Shown: one piece after another, positions 15,121 to 22,711 of the stretch | How positions within the stretch are numbered: the stretch's first letter is position 1 | How the letters are laid out: the number at the start of each line of letters is the position of its first letter | Assembly (NCBI GenBank): GCA_034211175.1 | Contig: JAXHUH010000004.1 | Coordinates: 1-42,234 of the forward strand | DNA: 42,234 nt | Source: JAXHUH01 sp034211175 | GTDB taxonomy: Bacteria; Actinomycetota; Acidimicrobiia; Acidimicrobiales; CAIXPF01 | Direction: 5' to 3' | Position numbers and translations under genes: made by a program | The notes under the pieces: model-generated | What the model saw: only the letters and a program-made list of their open reading frames with translations | Databases searched by the model: none | Told to the model about the DNA's origin: nothing

Positions 15121-16536
15121 ATGGACCGGCGGAACCGACTGGCGCTCACGGCGGCGATGGCCATGGCGGCGCTCACGCTCGGGAGCGCCTGCGGTGGCAC
15201 GGTGGCGGATGGCGCGGCCGACGTCGACGGCGACACGTTGGCGACCCCCACCGGTGCCCTGGGGACGGCGACCTCCACCGTTGCGGCGACGGAGGCCACC
15301 CCGTCGACCGGCACCATCGCCATCCCGCCGGGCCACGAAGGCCTCGACGCCTGGTGCGAGCGACCAGGCGGTGCACGCACACCCGACACGACGGCCGCTC
15401 AGACGAGCGTTCCCGAGACGACGGTGCCGCGGCCGACTGCCGGGCCCGTCGACGGGTCCTGGGTGACGGCGGTCGTCGCCGGGTTCGACCTGCGCCCGGC
15501 GCTCGTCGAGCGTGACGGCGCCGTCGCGCTCGAGCTCGACGTGCCCGACGACGCGGAGCGGCCGGGGGGCGCGGCGTCGGTCGCCGCCTACCTCGGCGAG
15601 CCCGACCAGGGAGGCATCCTGCTCGGCCGCGTCGAGGTCGGGACGACACCGCGCTGGAGCCTGCCGCTCGACCGCGACGGGCCCGGCGGGCGCTTCGGCG
15701 AACCGGCCGAGTGGCCGTTCGTCCTCGGGCTCGAGGGCGCCGACGGCGCGCTGGTCGACTCGGTCCGCCCGTGCCTCGCCCCGGCGGAGCGGCCCCAGGA
15801 CGTGCTCGTCGCCGAGGCCCAGTCGATCGTGGTGGACGCGACGAGCGCGGCCCTCGAGCTCGGCGACGCCGTCGTCACCGGTGACGACGACGCCGAAGAG
15901 GCCGCGCTCGGCGACTACGTCGGGCTCCTCGACCAGCTCGCCGAGACGACCGAGGCGATCCGCCGGTCGTCGACCGTCGACGAGCTGTGGGGCGCGCTCC
16001 CGCTGACCGCGTCGACACCGCTCACCGCCCACGGCGTCGGCCCGATCCGCCTCGACGGCGTGACCCTCGGCCGCATCGAGGAGTCCTCGGACCTCGGTCT
16101 CGAGGACGACTTCGCGACCTGGGACCCGGCTGTCACAGGCTGTTTCTCGGCCTGGTCACCCGACCAGCCGGACCTGACGGTGGAGGTCGTCGGCCACTTC
16201 CGGTTCGGTGGGGGTGACCCGCCGACCACGATGACCGTGCCGCCCGTGTTCCGAGCCGCCGATGGGCGCGTCGACGGCTTCGTCCTGCGCGGCGCCGACA
16301 GCGTCCGCACGACGGCCGAGGGCATCGGCATCGGCGCCACGGTGGCCGAGGTCCGTGCGGTGTACCCGGACGTGACGGCGCCCTCGGGCAACGCCGAGGG
16401 AGACGGGACGGTCCTCGTCCGTCCCTGGACCGGGGAGCGGCCGGGTATCGCCTTCGTGACCGACGGCGACGTCGTCGAGGAGATCCGCTACGGGCAGCCG
16501 TCGGTGGTCGATCAGATCAACGGCTGCGGCGCCTGA
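15121..16536 (+). CDS. lipoprotein E, divergent sigma-less relative
   Basis: 471 residues. Lipobox GSACGG follows a 25-residue signal peptide. An N-terminal exterior module (VAGFDLRPALVERDG) resembles the first module of B and C. The C-terminal domain is recognisable but diverged: LTASTPLTAHGVGPIR with IRLDGVTL in place of RAGMTLAE, and the ending INGCGA. Equivalent cysteines lie in TGCFSAW and NGC, with two extra cysteines in the N-terminal half (AWCERPG, RPCLAP). GGGAGGA precedes the ATG. No membrane helix besides the lipid anchor. It ends 18 nt before the convergent DUF5317 stop. Confidence 0.83.
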   Translation: MDRRNRLALTAAMAMAALTLGSACGGTVADGAADVDGDTLATPTGALGTATSTVAATEATPSTGTIAIPPGHEGLDAWCERPGGARTPDTTAAQTSVPETTVPRPTAGPVDGSWVTAVVAGFDLRPALVERDGAVALELDVPDDAERPGGAASVAAYLGEPDQGGILLGRVEVGTTPRWSLPLDRDGPGGRFGEPAEWPFVLGLEGADGALVDSVRPCLAPAERPQDVLVAEAQSIVVDATSAALELGDAVVTGDDDAEEAALGDYVGLLDQLAETTEAIRRSSTVDELWGALPLTASTPLTAHGVGPIRLDGVTLGRIEESSDLGLEDDFATWDPAVTGCFSAWSPDQPDLTVEVVGHFRFGGGDPPTTMTVPPVFRAADGRVDGFVLRGADSVRTTAEGIGIGATVAEVRAVYPDVTAPSGNAEGDGTVLVRPWTGERPGIAFVTDGDVVEEIRYGQPSVVDQINGCGA

Positions 16537-16554
16537 CCGGCCGGACCGGGCCGC

Positions 16555-17697
16555 TCAGTCCTGGTCGGCCGGGCCGCTCGACGCGGTGGTGCGAGCCCGC
16601 GCGCCGTGGTTGGTGCCGGTCTGGTCCCGGGGGTCGCGGTCGGTGTCGTCCTCGTCGTCGGCGTCCCAGAACGCACGATCTGCGTCGTCGTCGCGGACGT
16701 TGCGCCAGAACGCCTCGTCCTCGCCGAGCCCGCCCTTCCGCCCGGCGAGGCGGGGCCGCCACCCGCGCTTGGGTGCCGGGCCGTCGTCGGTGGTTCGGGC
16801 CAGCCGCTCCGGTGCGCCGGGCGTCGGCGTCGGGCGTTCCGGCTCAGCCGGCGGGCGTCCCGATTCGGCCTGCGGGCGTCGGGCCACCACGGTGCGTCCC
16901 GACGGTGCGCCCCCGTTCGATGCAACCCGGCTCGGCGACGCGGCGCCGTTGGATGACCCGGCCCGGGCCGGCGTCGGTGCGGCGTGCCCGTTGGTGGGAG
17001 CGTGCGCGCCGTTCGTACCGTTGCGGGTGCCGTTGGCCGCACCGTTGACGGCCGGGACCCGGTCCTCGGGCGGGTCGCCGCCGACGAACGGGTCGAGACG
17101 CATCACGTCGCCCGCGGATGGCCGGGTCTCGTCGCGGCGGCGGAGCGTGAGGTTCATGGCCACGTCGGCGAGGCCGACGAGCACGATCAGGTCACCGAAG
17201 CTGAGCACCTGACGGGTCGGGCGCAGCGGGACGATGTCGCCGAGGAACACCAGCCGGTCCCGGTCGTTCTCGACGTGGCGCTCGCCCCGCAGCGTCACCC
17301 CGGCGTCGATCTCCTCCGCGGTGGCGAGGCCGGCATCGACCAGCGCGTCACCACGGACGGGCATGCCGCCGTTGAGGACGATGGCGACGAGGTTGGCCGA
17401 CAGCCCGATCGACACGACCGTGAGCCCGGCGAGGCGCCAGTTGGCCGCGCAGAACGAGATCAGCGCGACGTGGGCGGCGATGATGAACACGAGGCCGGCG
17501 GGCAGCTCGAAGATCGTCGCGGCGGCCTGGAGCACGACGCCGCCGACGAGCAGCGCCGGCAGGCGCAGGGACGTGCCCGCGATGGCGCGCAGCCTGCCAC
17601 GACGGGCCAGGCCGATCACGAGGCCGACGGCGACCGCGGCCAGAGGCAACAGGAGCACAGTACGAAGGTACTGAGCACGATCGCACGAACGGTGCAT
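16555..17697 (-). CDS. DUF5317 membrane protein with long disordered C-terminal tail
   Basis: About 380 residues. The N-terminal half has four to five hydrophobic helices and the NGGMPV motif (about 109-114) with a later LGDIVPLRP and SFGDLIVLVG, characteristic of DUF5317, a bacterial membrane family of unknown role. The C-terminal half is low complexity (NG-rich, then Pro/Arg, then acidic) and presumably cytoplasmic; this extension is longer than usual for the family. The start ATG lies 8 nt after the stop of the upstream lipoprotein gene, so the two are probably cotranscribed. A GTG at 17658 is a possible alternative. Confidence 0.75.
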   Translation of the reverse strand: MHRSCDRAQYLRTVLLLPLAAVAVGLVIGLARRGRLRAIAGTSLRLPALLVGGVVLQAAATIFELPAGLVFIIAAHVALISFCAANWRLAGLTVVSIGLSANLVAIVLNGGMPVRGDALVDAGLATAEEIDAGVTLRGERHVENDRDRLVFLGDIVPLRPTRQVLSFGDLIVLVGLADVAMNLTLRRRDETRPSAGDVMRLDPFVGGDPPEDRVPAVNGAANGTRNGTNGAHAPTNGHAAPTPARAGSSNGAASPSRVASNGGAPSGRTVVARRPQAESGRPPAEPERPTPTPGAPERLARTTDDGPAPKRGWRPRLAGRKGGLGEDEAFWRNVRDDDADRAFWDADDEDDTDRDPRDQTGTNHGARARTTASSGPADQD

Positions 17698-17705
17698 CCC
17701 CCCGA

Positions 17706-18467
17706 TCAGGGCAGCCCCGATCGGTGTTCGAGAACAACCCGTTCTGGCCCGCGAATCGTGCCACCCGTGGCATTCTGCGCGGTCCAGTTCGAGCGGTGTG
17801 GTCCGGTTCGGGCGGTGTGGTCGGTTCGAGCGGTGTGGGTCCGAGTCGACGCCACCGCTAAGCGGCGTGAGCCCTGGGTGCTGCCCACCAGGGGTTCGAG
17901 CGCCTGGTCGTGGGTCGAGCACTGGACCCGCCGGTCGCCCTCCGACCAGGTCGACGCAACCGGGCGCATGATGCCGATCTCCAGCTCACTGAGTGCGTAG
18001 CTCGTGCCGGTCCACGGCTCGAACGCCTCGAAGCACGCCGCGACGGCGAAGTCCTCCATCTCCTGCTCGCCGGGGTAGATGGCCTCGGGCGCCGCCGGGT
18101 GGGTGGCGACGTGGTACACCTCGGCGTCGTGGGGCCCGGCGCAGCTCACCCCCCAGCTCGTGCGGGCCTGGCCCTCGTCGGTCTCGGTGATCGCCTCGTT
18201 GAAGCACTGCCCCGGCTGGAGCACGAGCTCGTCGACCGGGCGACCGTCACCCGGCGCGCCGACCCGGGGGTCCGCCGGGCCGTCGGCGGCCCCGGTGGCC
18301 GTGCGGATCATGCCCTCGGGGAAGGTCGTGGTCGTCGACGACACCAGCGTCGTCGACGTCGTGGTCGCCGCGGTTCCGTCGTCGCCATCGGTGCACGCGG
18401 TCGCGACCACCGCCCACACGACCAGGACGGCGGCTGCTGCACGTCGACGAAGGCCGGGGCGTCCCAC
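17706..18467 (-). CDS. septum-formation-family lipoprotein
   Basis: 253 residues. The signal peptide (RRRAAAAVLVVWAVVATAC) has its lipobox Cys at residue 25. The exterior domain contains LQPGQCFN, VSCAGPHDAEVY, AACFEAFEPW and GDRRVQCS, the Cys-spaced pattern of the actinobacterial 'septum formation' family (PF13845-like). GTG at 18467 is preferred: it gives a proper signal peptide, and TACCTT ends 8 nt upstream as a possible leaderless -10. The last 50 residues (HTART repeats onward) lie outside the domain and are encoded by a short tandem repeat. Confidence 0.78.
   Translation of the reverse strand: MGRPGLRRRAAAAVLVVWAVVATACTDGDDGTAATTTSTTLVSSTTTTFPEGMIRTATGAADGPADPRVGAPGDGRPVDELVLQPGQCFNEAITETDEGQARTSWGVSCAGPHDAEVYHVATHPAAPEAIYPGEQEMEDFAVAACFEAFEPWTGTSYALSELEIGIMRPVASTWSEGDRRVQCSTHDQALEPLVGSTQGSRRLAVASTRTHTARTDHTARTGPHRSNWTAQNATGGTIRGPERVVLEHRSGLP
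17781..17836. repeat. short tandem repeat, three units of 18-19 nt
   Basis: Units at 17781-17799, 17800-17818 and 17819-17836 share the pattern GGTCCRGTTCGRGCGGTGT (last unit one base shorter). They encode the HTART-type tail of the minus-strand lipoprotein. Confidence 0.75.
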
Positions 18468-18538
18468 CGCGGGCGAAGGTACCCGCTCGGCCGACGGTGT
18501 CGGGCCCACTCGCCGGCCCCGCCACACCCGGGCGGGCG

Positions 18539-19714
18539 TCAGTACGCGGGGAGCATGGCGTCGACGTGGGAGAAGCACACGTAGAGCGGCACGAGCATCG
18601 CCGGTACCGCGAGGGCGTAGGTCACCGTCTTCGGGATCCACCGTCGGCGGCGCTCGACGTTGCGGGCCACGAGCTTGGCCACGAGCCAGGCGCCGATGCC
18701 GATGATGGCGGTCACGGCCGCCCACAGCAGGGCGGGGCCGAGGTCGTCGAGGTCGCCGGAGAGCCCCTCGCCGAGGTCGTCGCCCGCGGGGCCGGCCGGG
18801 CCGCCGGACGCGTCGCCGCCCAGCCCGCCCGCCAGGTCGTCGGCCGTGTCGTCGTCGGTGGCGCCCGACTCGTCGGGGTCCTCGCCGCCGCGCAGCGTCG
18901 TCGAGGTCGAGGCGTCGTCGGGGGCCGTGTCGGGGGTGGTCGTCGGCGGTGCCGTCGTCGTGGTGGTCGCCGGCGCCGTCGGGTCCTCGAACGGATCACC
19001 CACGAGGTGGGCCGTGACCACGATCCGCTCGCGGGCGCTGTACTTCGGATGGCACGCGATCAGCGTCAGCCGGTTGTCGCCGTACTCGCCGAGCACCTCC
19101 ACCTGCGTCGGCAGGACGATCTCGGTGCCCGTCACCTCGTAGGTCGCCTCGCCGAGCAGGGTCGTCACCGTGATCGTGTCGCCGGGGACGAGCTCGTCGA
19201 TCCGGTTGAACGGGGCGCCCCACGTCGTGCGGTGCCCGGCGATGGCGGCGTTGCCCTCCAGGCCCGGCAGCGCCTGCGAGCGCGGGTCGCGGCCGGGGCC
19301 GAGCTTCAGCTCCTCCTCGCCGGTCCCCTCGACGACCTTCTTGTCGACGAGCCCGATCTTCGGGATGTCGATCGAGCCGATGGCCTCGCCGAGGTCGGGC
19401 TGGAGCAGCTCGAGGATCTCGGGCGCGACCGTCGTGGTCGTCGTCGGGGCCGCGGTCGTCGACGTGGTGGACGAGGTCGACGACGAGGTCGTCGAGTCCG
19501 GTGCCGTGGTCGACGTGGTGTCGTCGGCGCCGGAGATCAGCTCCTCGAACCGCTCCCGGTCCGCGGCGAACTCGTCATCGAGCTGGTCCTGGGCCCGTGC
19601 CTCCTGCAGGCCGGTGCCCCACAGCTGGTACACGAGGAACAGCCCGACGATGACGCCGGCCCCGATGAGGGTCCGCCCGATGATGCCGAACACGCGGCCT
19701 GCGGTGAGCTGCAC
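18539..19714 (-). CDS. class E-type sortase (first tandem copy by position)
   Basis: 391 residues, a cysteine transpeptidase of the cell surface. N-terminal membrane helix at about 13-32, a Ser/Thr-rich linker to about 97, then the sortase fold. Catalytic residues: His in AGHRTTWG (H161), Cys in LIACHPK (C221) and Arg in SARERIV (about R230). After the catalytic domain comes a long Thr/Asp/Gly linker and C-terminal hydrophobic segments ending LPAY, so both ends are membrane-anchored, which is unusual for most sortases. GTG start with GGAG nearby. It is 33 nt downstream of the second sortase and probably cotranscribed. Confidence 0.92.
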   Translation of the reverse strand: MQLTAGRVFGIIGRTLIGAGVIVGLFLVYQLWGTGLQEARAQDQLDDEFAADRERFEELISGADDTTSTTAPDSTTSSSTSSTTSTTAAPTTTTTVAPEILELLQPDLGEAIGSIDIPKIGLVDKKVVEGTGEEELKLGPGRDPRSQALPGLEGNAAIAGHRTTWGAPFNRIDELVPGDTITVTTLLGEATYEVTGTEIVLPTQVEVLGEYGDNRLTLIACHPKYSARERIVVTAHLVGDPFEDPTAPATTTTTAPPTTTPDTAPDDASTSTTLRGGEDPDESGATDDDTADDLAGGLGGDASGGPAGPAGDDLGEGLSGDLDDLGPALLWAAVTAIIGIGAWLVAKLVARNVERRRRWIPKTVTYALAVPAMLVPLYVCFSHVDAMLPAY

Positions 19715-19747
19715 GGCTCCGATCCCTGTCCTCGATCTCGGCCCGCA

Positions 19748-21085
19748 TCAATACGCCGGGAGGACCCGGTCGACGTAGATGAAGCAGAACCACAGCGGGA
19801 AGAAGAACACGGGGGCGGCCAGCGCGTACGCCGTTGCCTTGCGCACCCACACCCGCTGCTCCTCGCCCCGCTCGGCCAGCTTCTTGGCCCCGAACCAGGC
19901 GGCGAGACCGACGAGGCCACACACGATCGCCCACATGATGGCCGGTGCGATGGCGTCGCTGTCACCGGAGAGGCCCTCGCCGAGCCCCGAGTTGCCCTCG
20001 TCGAAGCCCCGGCCGGCCCCGCCGTCGTCGGCGCCGGCGGCCACGATCGCCGTGGACGTGGTGCCGTCCTCGGAGACGCTCTCGTCGTCCTCACCGGGGA
20101 GGCCGCCACCGGTGGTGGTCGTGTCGTCGTCGGACTCGTCATCGCCCGACGACGCCCGCTCGTCGGTGTCGGTGGTGGTCGTGGTGTCGTCGTCGTCGGG
20201 GAGGTCGGCGACCGTGGTCGTCGTCGGCTCCGCCGTCGTGGTCGGCTCAGCGGGGAGCTCGACCTCGACCGTGGCGCGGTCGCCCGGCTTGGGGATGTCG
20301 GCGAACGGCTCGGACACGAGCTGCGCCGTCAGGATGATCCGCTGGCGGGCGCTGCGCTTCGGATGGCACGCGGTCAGCGTGAGGCGGTTGTCGCCGTAGT
20401 CGTCGAGCACGTACACCGCGGTCGGCGGGACGATCTCGGTGCCCATGACCTCGTACACCGCCCGGCCCTGCACCGTCGTCACGATGATCTGATCGCCCGG
20501 GTCCATCTCGTCGATCCGGTTGAACGGCGCGCCGTAGGTGGTCCGGTGCCCGGCGATCGCCGCGTTGCCGGGCTGACCGGGCAGCGGGTTGTCCGGGTAG
20601 TGGCCCGGGCCCTTCTTCAGGTCGTCGACCGCCACGCCCTCGACCACGATCTTCTCGATCCCGATCTTGGGGATCTCGATGAGGGCGAGCGGCTCGCCCT
20701 CCTCGGGATAGACGATCTGGCGCAGCTCCGTCGGGACGGTCGTCGTCGTGGTCGTTGCCGGGAGCGCACCCTCGCCGTCCGAGGTGCCGCCGGACGCGGT
20801 CGTCGAGGTGGACGACCGGTCGTCGTCGCTGTCCTCGTCGTCGCTGTCCTCGTCGTCGGTCTCTTCGTCGTCGCTGTCGTCGGCGGCGCCGTCGGACTCG
20901 TCCTCGACCGCGTCCTCGTACCGGTCGAGGACCGCGGCGAACTCGTCCTCGAGCTGGTCCTGGGCCTGCGCCTCCTGGATGTTCGTGCCCCAGAGCTGGT
21001 ACACGACGAACAGCAGGACGATGACGCCGGACCCGATCAGCGTGCGCCCAACGCCGCCGAGCACACGGGCGAGAGTCATGTTCAT
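19748..21085 (-). CDS. class E-type sortase (second tandem copy, first in transcript)
   Basis: 445 residues, paralogous to its neighbour (YQLWGTxxQEAxAQDQLxDEFA shared at the N-terminus). The linker has an extreme Asp/Glu/Ser run at about 65-90. Catalytic His in AGHRTTYG (H180), Cys in LTACHPK (C240), Arg in SARQRII (about R249). C-terminal membrane segments end in VLPAY. ATG at 21085 has GGAGGA about 9 nt upstream. No LPxTG-type substrate is encoded in the window. A candidate ECF-type promoter at 21173-21200 faces this gene. Confidence 0.93.
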   Translation of the reverse strand: MNMTLARVLGGVGRTLIGSGVIVLLFVVYQLWGTNIQEAQAQDQLEDEFAAVLDRYEDAVEDESDGAADDSDDEETDDEDSDDEDSDDDRSSTSTTASGGTSDGEGALPATTTTTTVPTELRQIVYPEEGEPLALIEIPKIGIEKIVVEGVAVDDLKKGPGHYPDNPLPGQPGNAAIAGHRTTYGAPFNRIDEMDPGDQIIVTTVQGRAVYEVMGTEIVPPTAVYVLDDYGDNRLTLTACHPKRSARQRIILTAQLVSEPFADIPKPGDRATVEVELPAEPTTTAEPTTTTVADLPDDDDTTTTTDTDERASSGDDESDDDTTTTGGGLPGEDDESVSEDGTTSTAIVAAGADDGGAGRGFDEGNSGLGEGLSGDSDAIAPAIMWAIVCGLVGLAAWFGAKKLAERGEEQRVWVRKATAYALAAPVFFFPLWFCFIYVDRVLPAY

Positions 21086-21113
21086 CTCGGATGGTCCTCC
21101 AAGGGCGAGGCTA

Positions 21114-21145
21114 CCGATGCCCCTCACGTTCGGGTGATGCATCGG
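21114..21145. other. composite hairpin between sortases and ccm operon
   Basis: CCGATGC (21114-21120) pairs with GCATCGG (21139-21145); inside, TCAC (21124-21127) pairs with GTGA (21134-21137) around GTTCGG. It lies in the 140-nt divergent region and could be an operator or leader hairpin. Confidence 0.4.
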
Positions 21146-21172
21146 CGGGAATCTTCCTCGAGTCCGCCGGGT

Positions 21173-21200
21173 TGGACGGCGCCGCCCCCGGGGTGGTTCC
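21173..21200 (-). promoter_or_regulatory. candidate ECF-type promoter facing the sortase pair
   Basis: Read on the minus strand this is GGAACC, a 16-nt spacer, then CGTCCA, so the GGAACC-16-CGTC core of the A-E promoters is intact. The leader to the sortase ATG would be about 80 nt. The last two bases of the -10 differ from CGTCGR. Confidence 0.5.
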
Positions 21201-21225
21201 CCTGTTCCGGCGACCGCTCGGTACC

Positions 21226-22050
21226 ATGCCGCGGTTGTCCCCTCCACCGTCCGAACCCGCGGCGCGCCCCGCCGATCCAGCCCCCGCCACCGCTGGTGAG
21301 CCGGCTGTTCGCCTGTGTGACGTCGTGGCCCTGGTCGGCCGGTTCCCGGCGCTCGCCGGCGTCGATCTCGACGTCGCCCACGGCGAGATCGTCCTCCTCG
21401 CCGGACCGAACGGTGCGGGCAAGACCAGCCTCCTGCGCCTCTGCGCCGGGCTGCTGCCGATCGCCCGGGGCTCGGCCGTCGTGCTCGGCCACGACCTCAC
21501 CTCCGACCGCCGGACGGTGCGCCGCCGCGTCGGGTTCGTCGGCCACGCCACCGCCCTCTACGACGACCTGACCGTGCGCGACAACGTTCGTTTCTGGGCC
21601 CGGGCCGCCGGCGCGACCGCCGCCGACGCGGACGCGGCGATGGACCGCCTCGCCATCCCGGCCCGCCTCGCCGACGTCGCCGTCCACCGGCTGTCCGCCG
21701 GCCAGCGCCGCCGGACCTCGATCGCCGCGGTCGTCGCCCGCCGCCCCGAGCTGTGGCTGCTCGACGAGCCGCACGCCGGGCTCGACGTCGATGCCCGCGA
21801 CCTGCTCGACGAGCTGGTCCGCGAGGCGGTAGCCGGCGGGGCGACCGCGATCGTCGCGTCCCACGAGCTCGAGCGGGCCCGCGGCCTGGCCGACCGCGCC
21901 GTCCAGGTCGTCGGCGGCCAGGTCCTCGACAGCACAGCCATCGAGGGTGGGGACGCGGACGGGAGCCGATCGTCCCGGAACGCGGGAGGCGCATGTCACG
22001 AACCGGGGGTCAGCGGTGCCTCCACCGACGATGCCGTCGATGTTGCGTGA
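21226..22050 (+). CDS. ccmA: cytochrome c maturation ATPase CcmA
   Basis: 274 residues; with CcmB forms the ABC unit that releases heme-loaded CcmE in System I cytochrome c biogenesis. Walker A GPNGAGKTS (about 60-68), signature LSAGQRRR (about 156-163), Walker B LWLLDEPHAGLD and the switch His in ASHELERA are intact. About 25 Pro/Ala-rich residues precede the fold and 30 low-complexity residues follow it. The ATG at 21226 has no clear Shine-Dalgarno. First gene of a nine-gene operon; its 3' end overlaps ccmB by 20 nt. Confidence 0.92.
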   Translation: MPRLSPPPSEPAARPADPAPATAGEPAVRLCDVVALVGRFPALAGVDLDVAHGEIVLLAGPNGAGKTSLLRLCAGLLPIARGSAVVLGHDLTSDRRTVRRRVGFVGHATALYDDLTVRDNVRFWARAAGATAADADAAMDRLAIPARLADVAVHRLSAGQRRRTSIAAVVARRPELWLLDEPHAGLDVDARDLLDELVREAVAGGATAIVASHELERARGLADRAVQVVGGQVLDSTAIEGGDADGSRSSRNAGGACHEPGVSGASTDDAVDVA

Positions 22051-22711
22051 CGCGGCGCTGATCGCCCACAAGGACCTGCGCCTCGAGCTGCGGTCCAGAG
22101 TCGCGCTCGGCCAGATCCTGCCGTTCGCGCTGCTCGTGCTGCTGCTGTTCGCGTTCGCGCTCGACGCCGACCGGGCCGTGCTCAACGCGACCACGCCCGG
22201 CCTCTACTGGATCGCGGTCCTGTTCAGTGCCCTGCTGGCCGTGCAGCGCTCGTTCGCCACCGAGGCCGTCGACGGCAACCGCGACGCGCTGCTGCTCGCC
22301 GGGCTCGAACCGGCCGGGATCTTCCTCGGCAAGGCCGCCGCGGTCGCGGCCGAGCTCCTCGTGCTCGAACTGGTGCTCATCGGCGGTGTCGCGCTGTTCT
22401 ACGACGCCGCCATCGGGGGCTGGCCGCTGCTGGTCGCGACGTGTGTGACCGCCACCGCCGGCCTGGTGGCGGCCGGTACCATCTACGGCGCGTTGGCCGG
22501 AGGCCTCCGGGTTCGTGAGACGCTGGTCCCGCTGCTGTTCCTCCCGGTCGTGGCCCCCGTGCTCCTCGGAGCGACGCGGGCGTTCGAGGCGGCGCTCGGC
22601 AGCGACACCGGCACCGACGGTTGGGCGTGGTGCAGCCTGCTGGGGATGTTCGCCGTGATCTATCTCGTGTTGGGAATGGCGGCCTTCGGGTCGCTCCTGG
22701 AGGATTCGTGA
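22031..22711 (+). CDS. ccmB: heme exporter subunit CcmB
   Basis: 226 residues with about six membrane helices, matching the usual CcmB length of about 220. The N-terminal segment (LRDAALIAHKDLRLELRSR) is the conserved cytoplasmic start, and the QRSFATEAVDGNRDALLLAG loop is typical. It is the membrane partner of CcmA. The ATG at 22031 was chosen over 22040 for length; both lie inside the end of ccmA. Its stop overlaps ccmC as GTGA. Confidence 0.92.
   Translation: MPSMLRDAALIAHKDLRLELRSRVALGQILPFALLVLLLFAFALDADRAVLNATTPGLYWIAVLFSALLAVQRSFATEAVDGNRDALLLAGLEPAGIFLGKAAAVAAELLVLELVLIGGVALFYDAAIGGWPLLVATCVTATAGLVAAGTIYGALAGGLRVRETLVPLLFLPVVAPVLLGATRAFEAALGSDTGTDGWAWCSLLGMFAVIYLVLGMAAFGSLLEDS

Noticed and set aside
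18497..21571. 1024-codon open frame on the plus strand
   Set aside because: It runs antisense through both sortases; its composition is Arg/Gly/Asp-rich and matches no family, while the minus strand shows clear sortase motifs.
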